Part shown: positions 1 to 8,787 of the stretch, piece after piece | Numbering within the stretch: position 1 is the stretch's first letter | Layout: each line of letters begins with the position of its first letter | Assembly (NCBI GenBank): GCA_016873115.1 | Contig: VGYB01000015.1 | Span: forward strand, 1 to 44,785 | Length of the DNA: 44,785 nucleotides | Direction of reading: 5' to 3' | DNA from: Planctomycetota bacterium | GTDB lineage: Bacteria; Planctomycetota; Phycisphaerae; Phycisphaerales; SM1A02 | The notes under the pieces: generated by a model | The model's input: only the letters and a program-made list of their open reading frames with translations | Database searches by the model: none | What the model was told of the DNA's origin: nothing | Made by a program: the position numbers and the translations under genes

Positions 1-2
1 AC

Positions 3-764
3 AATCGCCAGCGCGGTCAATGGGGCGAAATCGCGCTGCGCCAGGTCGTCGAAATGGCGGGTTTGCAAGCGGGGATCCACTTCGACGAGCAGTCCAGCGT
101 CACGGGCCAGGATGGCCGCCTTCGCCCGGACATGGTGGTCAAGCTTCCGGGGGAACGCACGATCGCGGTGGACAGCAAGGTTCCCCTGGCGGCCTACCTC
201 GCGTCGATCGAGCCCACAGCGACGGATGCTGAGCGCACCGCGGCCCGGGCTGCGCACGCTGATGCGGTGCGGACTCATGTCAAGGCGCTCGCCTCGCGAG
301 GGTACGCCGAGGCAGTGGGCGGCGAGATGGAGTTCGTCGTGCTCTTCATCCCAATCGAGAGCGCCTTCACCGCGGCGTTCGAGACTGACCCGACCCTTCA
401 CGCCGATGCGATGAACCAATATGTGCTCGTCGTCACGCCGAGCACGCTCCTCGCGCTCCTGCGCACCGTGGCCATGCATTGGAGCAATGTCGCGCTCGCT
501 GAGAATGCCGCTCGCATCGGCGAGCACGCCAAAGACTTGGTCAAGCGATTCCGCACCTTCGCCGAACTCCTGGCCAAGGTCGGAGCGCAGCTCGGCTCCG
601 CGACGAACGCCTACAACAAGGCCGTGGGTTCGTTCGAGTCGCGGCTGCTGCCGGGCACGAACCGCGTAGCCGAGATGACCGCCATGGACTCCGTCGAGGC
701 CCCCGAACAGGTCAGCGCCCTGCCGCGGCAGCTCGAACTGCCGGAAGGCGACCGCGAAGCGTGA
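3..764 (+). CDS. rmuC: RmuC family protein (3' part; start lies outside the window)
   Basis: The reading frame is open from the window edge and begins with NRQRGQWGE, the conserved entry to the RmuC domain; 253 residues are visible. Further family features are a DSKVPL stretch around residue 56, VLFIPIESAF, and a long helical tail with the conserved WSNVALAENA segment. RmuC proteins limit recombination at inverted repeats and carry a PD-(D/E)XK nuclease-like core; DSKVPL matches the usual DSK site. The N-terminal coiled coil normally found in the family would lie upstream and cannot be seen. The gene converges on the minus-strand isomerase-like gene with 15 bases between the stops and no clear terminator. 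The family call is firm; the biological role is family knowledge only. Confidence 0.88.
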   Translation, partial: NRQRGQWGEIALRQVVEMAGLQAGIHFDEQSSVTGQDGRLRPDMVVKLPGERTIAVDSKVPLAAYLASIEPTATDAERTAARAAHADAVRTHVKALASRGYAEAVGGEMEFVVLFIPIESAFTAAFETDPTLHADAMNQYVLVVTPSTLLALLRTVAMHWSNVALAENAARIGEHAKDLVKRFRTFAELLAKVGAQLGSATNAYNKAVGSFESRLLPGTNRVAEMTAMDSVEAPEQVSALPRQLELPEGDREA

Positions 765-779
765 TCCGCGCCGATCGGG

Positions 780-1772
780 TCAGGTCCACCACGGCGTGGC
801 GGGCTTCTCCTCGATGATCGCGTCGGTCAGGAAGTCAATCGCCTTCGTCAGGCCTTCCTCGATGCTCATCAGCGCATCCTCGTGCTCGATCGAGAGCACA
901 TGGTCGTAGCCGTAGCGGCGCAGGGTGCTCACGAAGGGCTTCCAGAACTCGTGTCCGTGGCCATAGCCGCAGGTGCGGAAGTTCCAGCTGCGCCGCGTCA
1001 GCGCCGTGTATGGCCGTGCATCGAGGTACCCATTGAGCGGCCCCTCGTGGCGATCGAGCTCGGTGTCCTTGGCGTGGCAGTAAAAGAGCAGCCCCCGCTC
1101 GCCGAGTTCACGCGCCGCCAGGATCGGATCGATGCCCTGCCAGAAGAAGTGGCTCGGGTCGAGGTTCGCCCCCAGCACCGGCTTGCCCTTCAGTCCGCTC
1201 GCCTTCGTCGCGCGCTCGCTCAGCCGGATGAGGGTGTCGGTGTTGTAGGCGCAGAAGCCAGGGTGCGCCTCCCACGCCGTCTTCACGCCGTGCTTCGCGC
1301 AGAGCTTCGCCTGCTTCGCCCAGTACGGCACGAGCACCTCATCCCACTGGTACGCGAGGATCCCGGTGAAGTCGTTTGGCCACGGGCAGGTGACCCAGTT
1401 GGGAGTCGCATCCTTGCGCGACCCGCCGGGGCAACCACTGAAGGTGATCACAATGTCGGTGCCGAGCACGCGGGCGAGCTTGACCGCAGTCTCGTACTCG
1501 TCGTGATGCGCCTTGGCGATCTTCCGGTCCGGGTGCACGGGATTGCCATGCACGGCCAGGCCGCTGAGCTCCAGATGATGGTCGCGCAGCAACCCCTTGA
1601 TCCGGTCCTGCTCCTTGGCACTCGCCAGCACCTTGCGCGGATCGAAGAACGGCTTGCCCGGATACGCCCCGACGGGCAACTCGATCGCGTCGAGCCCCAT
1701 GTCGGCGCAGTCGCGCACGGCGTCCTCGAACTTGCGTCCAGTGAACAACGCTGCCATCACGCCGAGCTTCAT
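780..1772 (-). CDS. Sugar phosphate isomerase/epimerase (xylose isomerase-like TIM barrel)
   Basis: This 330-residue protein begins MKLGVMAALFTGRKFEDAV and has the length and strand pattern of the AP-endonuclease-2/xylose isomerase-like TIM barrel family. Candidate metal ligands in family positions are Glu about residue 168 (TAWEAHP), Asp about 205 (NLDPSHFF), a His in YCHAKD and a Glu in LSIEHED near the C-terminus. Start: the ATG has a GGAGG Shine-Dalgarno sequence 5 bases upstream, whereas longer in-frame extensions run antisense through the next gene. The substrate cannot be told; family members act on inosose, hydroxypyruvate, hexuloses and related compounds. It is divergent from the secreted-protein gene at 1864 and not in an obvious operon. 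Confidence 0.85.
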   Translation of the reverse strand: MKLGVMAALFTGRKFEDAVRDCADMGLDAIELPVGAYPGKPFFDPRKVLASAKEQDRIKGLLRDHHLELSGLAVHGNPVHPDRKIAKAHHDEYETAVKLARVLGTDIVITFSGCPGGSRKDATPNWVTCPWPNDFTGILAYQWDEVLVPYWAKQAKLCAKHGVKTAWEAHPGFCAYNTDTLIRLSERATKASGLKGKPVLGANLDPSHFFWQGIDPILAARELGERGLLFYCHAKDTELDRHEGPLNGYLDARPYTALTRRSWNFRTCGYGHGHEFWKPFVSTLRRYGYDHVLSIEHEDALMSIEEGLTKAIDFLTDAIIEEKPATPWWT

Positions 1773-1828
1773 TGGGGCCTCCAGGGTTGGGCCAGCACGA
1801 TAGTGGCTTGGGAGCCCCCCCGCCCCGG

Positions 1829-1857
1829 TTGCGCCGGGCCCCGGGTTCACGGACAAT
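1829..1857 (+). promoter_or_regulatory. Predicted sigma70-type promoter, near-leaderless
   Basis: TTGCGC (1829-1834), 17 bases, then GACAAT (1852-1857), with the ATG of the downstream gene 6 bases after the -10. The transcript would start at or next to the start codon. Seen in sequence; promoter activity is inferred. Confidence 0.45.
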
Positions 1858-1863
1858 CCGTCG

Positions 1864-3366
1864 ATGCCCTGCCCACGCACCCCCACGGTCGCGGCCCTTG
1901 CCGCGGCGATGGCCCTGCTTGCCATCACCTGTGCGCCGTGCCATGGGCAGTCGCCGCCCGCGAGCCCCCCCAAGGATCCGTCGGTCCCACCGCCGATCGC
2001 GCCATCGCCTGCACCGAGCACACCAACCCCCGACGCACCGTCCGCGCCCACTCCGGAGCAGCCACCCGAGGGTGCCATCCGCCGCGTGCATGTGGTCGAG
2101 AGCCGCTCGCGCGAATTCAGCGGCTGGGTGATCGCCGATGACGACACGACCTTCACGATGCAGCGCGGCTCGACGGTCGTCACCTTCGAGCACGGTCGCG
2201 TGCTGAATGTGATCGACTTGGTCGATGTGCCGGCCAGCGGCGCGACGGGGCTCATCACGATGCGCGACGGCACCAGCGTGCGCGCGCACATCCTGGATGA
2301 CGGCTTCGATGCCGTGGTCTATTCGATCGCCGGCATCCGGACGGTCGTGCCGCGCGACCGCGCTTGGCAAGTCACCCTCGATGTCGGCTTCGACGAGCGC
2401 TACCGCAAGCTCAAGGCCGCCCTGCGCGATGACGATCTCGATGGCCGGCTGGCCATGTGCCGCTGGCTCTTCGAGCAGCGTGCCTACGACGAAGCGCTCA
2501 CGGAAACGCGCGCCCTCATCGCCACGCGCCCCATCGACGAGGCCAAGCGGCTGCTGGCTGCGATCGAAGCGCAGGTCGCCGTCTTCCGCAGCGCGCCGGG
2601 CGGCAACGCAGCCCCGGCCGGCGGCGGCGCGACGCCGACACCCCGTGCGCCATCGGCAGTGCTTCCGGACCGCCTGCTCACCCCTTCCGAAGTCAACCTG
2701 ATCCGTGTCTACGAGATCGACTTCAACCGACCGCCGAAGGTCACGGTCTCGGCGGACACCATCAAGGAACTCATCGCCTCCCACGCCTCCAGCGACCTGA
2801 TCCCCGAGTCCGAGGCAGGACGCACGCGGCTCTTCACGCAGGATCCCATCGAGCTCGTCAAGCTCATGTTCGACCTGCGTGCACGCGAGCTCTACGGCCG
2901 GATCCAGGTCGAGACCGAACCGCACGCGCTGAACATGTTCCGCACCAAGGTCCACAACGCGTGGCTCCTGGGCAACTGTGCGACGAGCCGTTGCCACGGC
3001 GGCCTCGATGGGGGTGAGTTCTTCCTGCATGCGCGCAACGGCAACAGCGACTCGGTGCGCTACACGAACCTGCTCATCCTGCTCGAGTCGCGCTTCGATG
3101 GCCGGCCGATGGTCGATTTCGACCAACCCCATGACTCGCTGCTCGTGCAGCACGCCCTGCCGCGCTCCAGCGCGCGCTTCCCCCACCCCGATGTGCCGGG
3201 CTGGAAGCCCGTTTTCGACCGCACCAACGAACGGCTCATGGCGGAGTGTGAACGATGGATCGCCTCGATGCACCGTCCCCGTCCGGAGTACCCTGTCGAC
3301 TTCGATCCCCCGTCCCTCCGCTCGCCCGACGCCGGCGACCTGAAGGATGTCCCCGAGTCCCGCTGA
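1864..3366 (+). CDS. Exported protein with Pro-rich linker and CX4CH haem-like site, unknown function
   Basis: 500 residues. A signal peptide (residues 1 to about 28: basic start, hydrophobic AALAAAMALLAITC core, cleavage near HGQ) is followed by a Pro/Ser/Ala-rich linker to about residue 70. A beta-rich segment with two small repeats (SGWVIADDDTTF, RAHILDDGFDAVVYS) resembles domains that bind or stabilise surface components. A helical middle part and a C-terminal region contain NCATSRCHGG, with Cys372, Cys377 and His378. C-x4-CH occurs as a variant haem c attachment site in some multihaem cytochromes, and short Cys/His sites of this kind are common in planctomycete surface proteins. No other haem site or obvious catalytic motif is visible. 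The lipoprotein gene follows 26 bases later on the same strand. Function unknown. Confidence 0.75.
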   Translation: MPCPRTPTVAALAAAMALLAITCAPCHGQSPPASPPKDPSVPPPIAPSPAPSTPTPDAPSAPTPEQPPEGAIRRVHVVESRSREFSGWVIADDDTTFTMQRGSTVVTFEHGRVLNVIDLVDVPASGATGLITMRDGTSVRAHILDDGFDAVVYSIAGIRTVVPRDRAWQVTLDVGFDERYRKLKAALRDDDLDGRLAMCRWLFEQRAYDEALTETRALIATRPIDEAKRLLAAIEAQVAVFRSAPGGNAAPAGGGATPTPRAPSAVLPDRLLTPSEVNLIRVYEIDFNRPPKVTVSADTIKELIASHASSDLIPESEAGRTRLFTQDPIELVKLMFDLRARELYGRIQVETEPHALNMFRTKVHNAWLLGNCATSRCHGGLDGGEFFLHARNGNSDSVRYTNLLILLESRFDGRPMVDFDQPHDSLLVQHALPRSSARFPHPDVPGWKPVFDRTNERLMAECERWIASMHRPRPEYPVDFDPPSLRSPDAGDLKDVPESR

Positions 3367-3392
3367 CCACGCCTTCCCAATCGGCACCCACC

Positions 3393-5414
3393 ATGAACCG
3401 CACCCTTGCCGCCTGCTGCCTCGTCGCCCTGCTCGCTGCCTGCACCGACCCACAGGCTCGCCATCCCGAGGACGCCACGAACGCGATTCGCATGTGGGGG
3501 CAGAAGCTCGCGGCTGCCAACAACGCCGAGACGCTCGACGAGCGCATCGAGCAGTGCCGCACGGCGGCGCAAAGGCTTTCCTCGATCCCGGGAGCGAGCA
3601 GCGCACAGCAGAGCGCCTCGTCCCTGATCGCCGCGCGCGGGTACCTGCAGTCCGCCACCTTCGGCATGCAGAAGGTCGACACCATGATGGCGCAGGACCG
3701 CGCAGCCCGCGCGATGATCACCAGCCTGCTGCCGGACATGGTCGTCGCCGGTGCCGCACTCGAAGCGATCCAGGCCACCAACCTCGGCCCGATCGCTGCC
3801 GAACTCGAGCGGCTCGCCATGACCTTCGAGGCAGGCGGCGTGCTCGAAGGCATCGATGCCGTGGCGCTGGCCGAGCAGGCCGAGGAGCTCCAAGCCGCAG
3901 CGGCCACGCTGCAGGCCACCTCGGCATCGCGTCTGGCCGAGGCCCGCGAACGCCTTGCCGCCTCGCGCTCCGAATCGCCGATGGGCCGCGTGCGTGCGAG
4001 CGACGAAGCCCTGGGCCTGACGCTCGAAGCACGCGAGGCGGCTCGCGATGGCATGGTCGCCGAAGTCACCTACGAAGCACGTGCTGCGACAGCCATGGAA
4101 CTCGCGTCGATGGCTGATGCCGACCAGAACCTTGACGCAGCGCTCGAACACGCCGTGCAGTCGGTCGCCGCCGAGGCCAAGCGCTTGCAGGACGCGGCCA
4201 AGGAGAGTGCCGAGGCGCTCGATGTCATGAGCGCGCAGGTCGCCGAGGCAGCCAGGGGCATCGCCGATCGCCAGGGCGATGCGCTCCAACAGGCTGTCGA
4301 GGCCGTGACGCAGGATCTGGAGCAGGCCGCCACCCATGCCGGGCGCGCCGCGGGCTTGCAGGGTGCAAGCGGCCAGAGTGCCCGCAACGAGCAACTCACG
4401 ATCGCCCTGCTCCAGGCGCGCCTGGCCGACCTGCGCGCCAGTGCCGCGCTTGCCGATGCAGCCATCGCCGACATGGCAGGCAAGGCGGGTGATGTCGCCG
4501 ACGGCATCGAGTTCGAGGGCGGCGATCCGAGCGAGCTCGTCACGGCTGCGGTCACCGCCTACAAGAACGCCAAGGAAGCGATCGACGGCAGCAGCGCGAC
4601 CGAGGAGTCCAAGACCGCGATGAAGGCGCAGCTCGACACCGCGATCAAGTCGCTCGAGAGCCCTGAGGACTTCGCCGCCGAGATGGCTTCCAAGAGCGGC
4701 ATCGCGCTCGCCTCCGACGCGAAGAAGCCCCCCAAGCGCCCCGCGCGCGCCAAGGCTCCCGCGCGCGCTCCCCTTCCCGACCCGATCGGCTTCGAGAGCG
4801 CCGAGGCGCTGCTTGAGGCGATGAAGACCAGCTACGACTCGATTGAGGGCTTCGACCGCATCGCCAAGTGCATATCCGGCCGCGACGATGCCTCCCGACG
4901 CAATGGTCAGGTCCTCGGCACGCTGAGTTCGGCGATGGGCCCGCTGGTGGTGGCGATGAAGGCCACCTTCGGACCGGAAGCGCTCGCCTCGCTCGGCGAA
5001 TCGACCGCCGGAGCGGCGGATGCGGCCGATTCCACGCTCACCGATGTGACCGACACCGAGGCCACGCTCGTCGCGGGTCCGCAGAACATCAAGCTCTTCA
5101 AGGAGGGCGAGGCATGGTTCATCGATGTGGCCTCGATGCCGCAGGAGGTGATGAGCAGCCCCATGATGAAGCAGCTTGGTGCGCAGATCGGCATGATCGC
5201 AGGCCCGATGCGCGGTGCCGCCGAATCGGTTGCCGCCAAGATCACCGCCGGCGAGATCGCCGATCCGGGTGCGGCGATGCAGGCCTTCCAGCAAGCCATG
5301 ATGGGTGCCATGATGAAGGCCGCCAGCGGTGCCATGGGCGGCATGGCGATCCCCGGTGGTCCGGGCGGCATGGCCAATCCACCCGAGGGCGACCAGGACG
5401 GGACGCTGCCCTGA
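3393..5414 (+). CDS. Ala-rich helical lipoprotein, unknown function
   Basis: 673 residues starting MNRTLAACCLVALLAAC, a type II signal peptide with lipobox LAAC and Cys17 as the lipidated residue. Most of the mature protein (about 20-460) is Ala/Glu/Gln-rich with heptad-like spacing and probably forms long alpha-helices or coiled coils. A basic Lys/Pro/Ala linker lies near residue 450. The C-terminal part has KLFKEGEAWFIDV, as in small secreted domains that report or bind cell-envelope components, and ends in a Met/Gly-rich tail. The ATG was chosen because it gives a clean lipoprotein signal; upstream in-frame codons lie inside the preceding gene. It converges on queG with only 3 bases between stops. 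I do not recognise a function. Confidence 0.72.
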   Translation: MNRTLAACCLVALLAACTDPQARHPEDATNAIRMWGQKLAAANNAETLDERIEQCRTAAQRLSSIPGASSAQQSASSLIAARGYLQSATFGMQKVDTMMAQDRAARAMITSLLPDMVVAGAALEAIQATNLGPIAAELERLAMTFEAGGVLEGIDAVALAEQAEELQAAAATLQATSASRLAEARERLAASRSESPMGRVRASDEALGLTLEAREAARDGMVAEVTYEARAATAMELASMADADQNLDAALEHAVQSVAAEAKRLQDAAKESAEALDVMSAQVAEAARGIADRQGDALQQAVEAVTQDLEQAATHAGRAAGLQGASGQSARNEQLTIALLQARLADLRASAALADAAIADMAGKAGDVADGIEFEGGDPSELVTAAVTAYKNAKEAIDGSSATEESKTAMKAQLDTAIKSLESPEDFAAEMASKSGIALASDAKKPPKRPARAKAPARAPLPDPIGFESAEALLEAMKTSYDSIEGFDRIAKCISGRDDASRRNGQVLGTLSSAMGPLVVAMKATFGPEALASLGESTAGAADAADSTLTDVTDTEATLVAGPQNIKLFKEGEAWFIDVASMPQEVMSSPMMKQLGAQIGMIAGPMRGAAESVAAKITAGEIADPGAAMQAFQQAMMGAMMKAASGAMGGMAIPGGPGGMANPPEGDQDGTLP

Positions 5415-5417
5415 GCC

Positions 5418-6512
5418 TCACGCTCCCAGCCGCGTGAGCTGCCGCTGCGCGGCATGACGAACCAGGTCAGGCTGGGCAGGATCCACGGCGAGTTCACGGA
5501 GTTTCTGCGCCAGCGCCTGACGCCCGGCCTCGCTGCCCTTCCCTTGGACGATCGCCGACGCAGCGGCGTGCACCGCATTGCGGCGTGCCATGTCGAGCGA
5601 GACCCGCTTGAGCGTGCCCGCAAGGAACGCCGCGGTCCGATCCTGCTCCGTCCAACCCAGCACCGTGAGCAGGTCGTGGCTCGCGCCACGCCCGTCGAAG
5701 TCAGGATGGATCCCCGCCCCGCGGCTGCGCACGGTCGGAGCGTTGTGTGGACAGACCTCCTGGCAGATGTCGCAGCCGAAGAGCCAGTCACCGACCGAGT
5801 CCGCGAGCCACGCACTGCCGTCGCCGCGCTCCTCGAGCGTGAAGGTGCTGATGCAACGCGATGCATCGACGGACCACGGCGTGATCGCCTGCGTCGGGCA
5901 GGCATCGATGCAGGCCGTGCAGGCACCGCACGGATCGCTGCCGACACCGGGTGCCGCGCGCGTTGGCTCGAGCTCCAGCGTCGTCAGCAGCTCACCCAGC
6001 AGGATCCAGGAGCCGAGACCGGGCGCAATGCCCAGCGTGTGCTTCCCGATCCGCACGACTCCGGCACGCTCGGCATGCTCGCGCTCGAGCACGGGCTCAA
6101 GATCGCCGCAGCGCCGGAAGGCGTGTCCCGGGAACGCGTCATCGAGCGCCTTGTGCAGCGTGAGCAGGCGCTTCTTCATGCGTCGGTGGTAGTCGCGGCC
6201 GCGGGCGTAGCGCGCCGTGCGACCTCGCGGTGCCGCGCCCTCGTCCACGCGATCGGGCCGACCATCCGCATAGCGATCGGCGACCACGATCACGCTTCGT
6301 GCGCCGGGGAGCATGGTGCACGGATCAAGCCGTGCCTCGAGCTGCTCGCGGAACCATTCCATCGGCCCGTGACGCCCGGCAGCGACCCACTCGCGGATCA
6401 CCTCTTCGCGCGAGGAACGCTCGAGCCGTGCCACGCCGACGGCGGCGAAGCCGAGCTCGCGCCCCCTGGCCACGATCCACTCCGTGAGTTCGGGGCCGCC
6501 AGCGGGGATCAT
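5418..6512 (-). CDS. queG: Epoxyqueuosine reductase
   Basis: 364 residues. QueG reduces epoxyqueuosine to queuosine in the anticodon of tRNAs for Asp, Asn, His and Tyr, and uses a corrinoid plus two [4Fe-4S] clusters. The clusters are visible as CGACTACIDACPTQAI and CDICQEVCPHN, and the N-terminal half carries the FAAVGVARLERSS and RYARGRDYHRRMKKR segments typical of the corrinoid-binding part. The C-terminus has a short helical HEAT-like tail. Length agrees with the family. Its ATG overlaps the hpnE stop (ATGA), so it is the last gene of the hopanoid operon, which is an odd partner for a tRNA-modification enzyme. QueG needs cobalamin, a point of contact with the B12 riboswitch further along. 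Confidence 0.93.
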   Translation of the reverse strand: MIPAGGPELTEWIVARGRELGFAAVGVARLERSSREEVIREWVAAGRHGPMEWFREQLEARLDPCTMLPGARSVIVVADRYADGRPDRVDEGAAPRGRTARYARGRDYHRRMKKRLLTLHKALDDAFPGHAFRRCGDLEPVLEREHAERAGVVRIGKHTLGIAPGLGSWILLGELLTTLELEPTRAAPGVGSDPCGACTACIDACPTQAITPWSVDASRCISTFTLEERGDGSAWLADSVGDWLFGCDICQEVCPHNAPTVRSRGAGIHPDFDGRGASHDLLTVLGWTEQDRTAAFLAGTLKRVSLDMARRNAVHAAASAIVQGKGSEAGRQALAQKLRELAVDPAQPDLVRHAAQRQLTRLGA

Positions 6513-7900
6513 GCGTGCAACCCAAGCCACGCCGCCACGCGTCCGGGCGGCACATCCTCCACCACACCACCTTGCCCGGTCCAGGCTGCAGCAGCGGTGT
6601 ATCCCGAGCGCACCGCGCCTTCCATCGTGGCGGGCCAACCGGTCGCGGTCCAGTCGCCGGCCAGGAACAGGTTGGGGATGCCACCGGCGATCGGATCCGG
6701 CACGGCCTTGGGTCGCAGGCGGTCGATGCCGGGCACGCAGCCGAAGGTTGCACGCTTCTCCTTCACCGCACGAACGGCCACGGGATCGAGGCCACGCACC
6801 CGCGGCAGCGCCCACGCCATGTCGGCGAGCACGCGACGGACGATCTCGTCCTCGTCGAGTGCCATCCAGGCATCGGCGCCGCTGATCACGGCATGCACAT
6901 GCTCTCGGCCCTCCTCGTCTGCCTTGCGGAAGAGCCACTGCGTCGCGCGGCCCGGCAGCACCAGGTGCGGCGTGTCCATGACCGGATGGTCGAAGAAGAG
7001 ATGCACCCCGAGAATGGGGCTGAACGGGATGGACTCCAGCTCCCTGAGCCGCGCGTCGGCCCGGCGCACGGTGTCGCTGCAGAGCTTCGCCAGCCGATCG
7101 GGGGGCACGCTCGAGATCACCGCGCTGCACTCCACCACGCCCTCGTCGGTCGTCACGCCCGTGATGCGACGACCGTCGTAGTTCAGTGCGATCGCACTCG
7201 TCGACTCGCGCAACTCGCCACCGGCCTTGAGGATCGCCTCGCGTGCGGGGTCATAGAGGCGCGCGAGCGGCACCGTGCTGATCCCCATGCACGGACTCCA
7301 CGCATCCTGCAGGAAGCCATCCTGGAAGACCTTCATCGCGTAGACGGCATCGCACGATGCGCTCGGCACATTGCATGCACTCACCACCACGGGATCCCAG
7401 AAGCGATCGATGGCGGCGGGCGTCTGGAGCGTCTCGCGCAGGAACGCGCCGAACTCGCGGCCCGCCCACGGCGTGCGGCCGTGGCGACCGAGCCGGATCA
7501 ATCGCCACATCGCGCGCGCGATCGCGACCTTGTCACGCAGTTCCAGCTGCCGCATGCGCAGGAACGAACCCGTGAAGTGCCATGGTGCGGGCCACCACGA
7601 CGGTGCCATGCGATCGGGATCCATGGGCGGATTCGCCCAGAAGGTCGTGTCATGCCACTCGACCAGTCCATCGACGCCGAGCCGACCGTAGAAGTCGATC
7701 AGGTTCGTGCAGCAGCCCATGAGCACATGCTGGCAGTTGTCCAGCACGAGCCCCGTCCGCGCATCCTCGAAGCTCGTCGCACGCCCGCCGAGCTTGCCGC
7801 GCGACTCGATCACGATCGGACGGTCGCCGGCTTCAGCCACACGAAGTGCCGCAGCGAGCCCGGCAATGCCACCACCCACGATGGCGACCGAGCGGCTCAT
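6509..7900 (-). CDS. hpnE: Hydroxysqualene dehydroxylase / squalene-forming FAD oxidoreductase
   Basis: 463 residues. The N-terminus is a Rossmann FAD site, VAIVGGGIAGLAAALRVAEAG, followed by the GGRATSF segment. The C-terminus has LFLAGDWTATGWPATMEGAV, the second FAD contact of the amine oxidase/phytoene desaturase fold. HpnE removes the hydroxyl from hydroxysqualene to yield squalene, completing the HpnC-HpnD-HpnE route. The upstream neighbours are the two synthase-fold partners, which supports this over a generic phytoene desaturase. The ATG overlaps the hpnD stop by 4 bases and the gene itself overlaps queG by 4, consistent with translational coupling. The product would feed hopanoid or sterol synthesis at the membrane; no cyclase gene is in the window. 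Confidence 0.9.
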   Translation of the reverse strand: MSRSVAIVGGGIAGLAAALRVAEAGDRPIVIESRGKLGGRATSFEDARTGLVLDNCQHVLMGCCTNLIDFYGRLGVDGLVEWHDTTFWANPPMDPDRMAPSWWPAPWHFTGSFLRMRQLELRDKVAIARAMWRLIRLGRHGRTPWAGREFGAFLRETLQTPAAIDRFWDPVVVSACNVPSASCDAVYAMKVFQDGFLQDAWSPCMGISTVPLARLYDPAREAILKAGGELRESTSAIALNYDGRRITGVTTDEGVVECSAVISSVPPDRLAKLCSDTVRRADARLRELESIPFSPILGVHLFFDHPVMDTPHLVLPGRATQWLFRKADEEGREHVHAVISGADAWMALDEDEIVRRVLADMAWALPRVRGLDPVAVRAVKEKRATFGCVPGIDRLRPKAVPDPIAGGIPNLFLAGDWTATGWPATMEGAVRSGYTAAAAWTGQGGVVEDVPPGRVAAWLGLHA

Positions 7901-8787
7901 GGCACGTACGCCCCTCCGTGCCAGCCCAGTCGCGCACGGAGCGCCACCAGCAGCTTGGCACCCGCCGGCAGCGCCACGCGGACCTCGACGACCGAACGCG
8001 GCCGATCGCGGATCCGTCGTGCGATGCCGCCGTAGATCGCTGTCATGGCCCAGAGCGTAGGCCTGCACGACCCGTCGATCAGCCCATCGAGGGGTGCGCT
8101 GGAGCGGTAGTGCGCCACGCAACGCTCCACCTGCGCCATCATGAACGATTCGCACCGCGGCGCGTCGGTCCAGGCCAGCAGGCTTGCCGGATCGAGCCCC
8201 GCGCGGGAGAGTTCATCCACCGGAAGGTAGCAGCGCCCCATGCCGTGGTCCTCACGGAGATCACGGAGGATGTTGGTGAGCTGGAACGCGATCCCACGGT
8301 CCGTCGACAGCCGCATCGCCTCCGGATCGCTCGCGCCGAAGATGCGCGTGCAGGTCCGCCCCACCGTCCCTGCAACGAGGTCGCAGAAGTGCCGGACCTC
8401 CGACCAGTCCCTGCAGGGTCGATGCTCGGCATCGAGCCGCTGCCCATCGAGCATGCCGTCGAAGTCGGCACGCACCAGGCCGTGATCCCCGATCGAGCGT
8501 GCGAGTGCGGGCCACATCGGGTCGCTGTCGGGCAGGTGGCCCGCGAAGGCTCGCTCGGTCGCCGCACGGAACGCCGCGACCTGCTCGATGCGGTCGGGGC
8601 CGCCGTCGTCAACCAGGTCATCGGCCCTGCGCATCCATGCATAGACCGCATACAGCGCCGAGCGACGGGGTTCGGGTGCGAGCCTGAGGCCGTGATAGAA
8701 GTTGCGGGCCTCGCGTCGCACGATGCCGGCGCAGTGCGCGGCACTCGCCGCGAGGGACGGCTCGCTCCAGGCCTTGACCGCGCTCAC
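7897..8787 (-). CDS. hpnD: Presqualene diphosphate synthase
   Basis: 296 residues of the squalene/phytoene synthase fold. The first Asp-rich motif reads RRADDLVDD and the second is in FQLTNILRDLREDHGMGRCYLP, both magnesium-diphosphate binding sites. HpnD condenses two farnesyl diphosphates to presqualene diphosphate. It is assigned HpnD rather than HpnC because its motifs are the fuller ones, closest to true synthases, and because it lies between hpnC and hpnE. Start: a GTG at 8785-8787 overlaps the upstream stop as GTGA, like the other junctions in this operon. A longer start at 8886 exists but would overlap hpnC by about 100 bases and adds no family sequence. Confidence 0.87.
   Translation of the reverse strand: MSAVKAWSEPSLAASAAHCAGIVRREARNFYHGLRLAPEPRRSALYAVYAWMRRADDLVDDGGPDRIEQVAAFRAATERAFAGHLPDSDPMWPALARSIGDHGLVRADFDGMLDGQRLDAEHRPCRDWSEVRHFCDLVAGTVGRTCTRIFGASDPEAMRLSTDRGIAFQLTNILRDLREDHGMGRCYLPVDELSRAGLDPASLLAWTDAPRCESFMMAQVERCVAHYRSSAPLDGLIDGSCRPTLWAMTAIYGGIARRIRDRPRSVVEVRVALPAGAKLLVALRARLGWHGGAYVP

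Noticed and set aside
1339-3606. A 755-codon open frame on the minus strand over the isomerase and secreted-protein genes
   Set aside because: It is antisense to a signal-peptide-bearing gene and overlaps the isomerase in another frame; its composition is Arg/Gly-rich with no motif.
3060-5294. A 744-codon open frame on the minus strand over the lipoprotein gene
   Set aside because: It is a shadow of the plus-strand lipoprotein frame, which has a lipobox and helical pattern.
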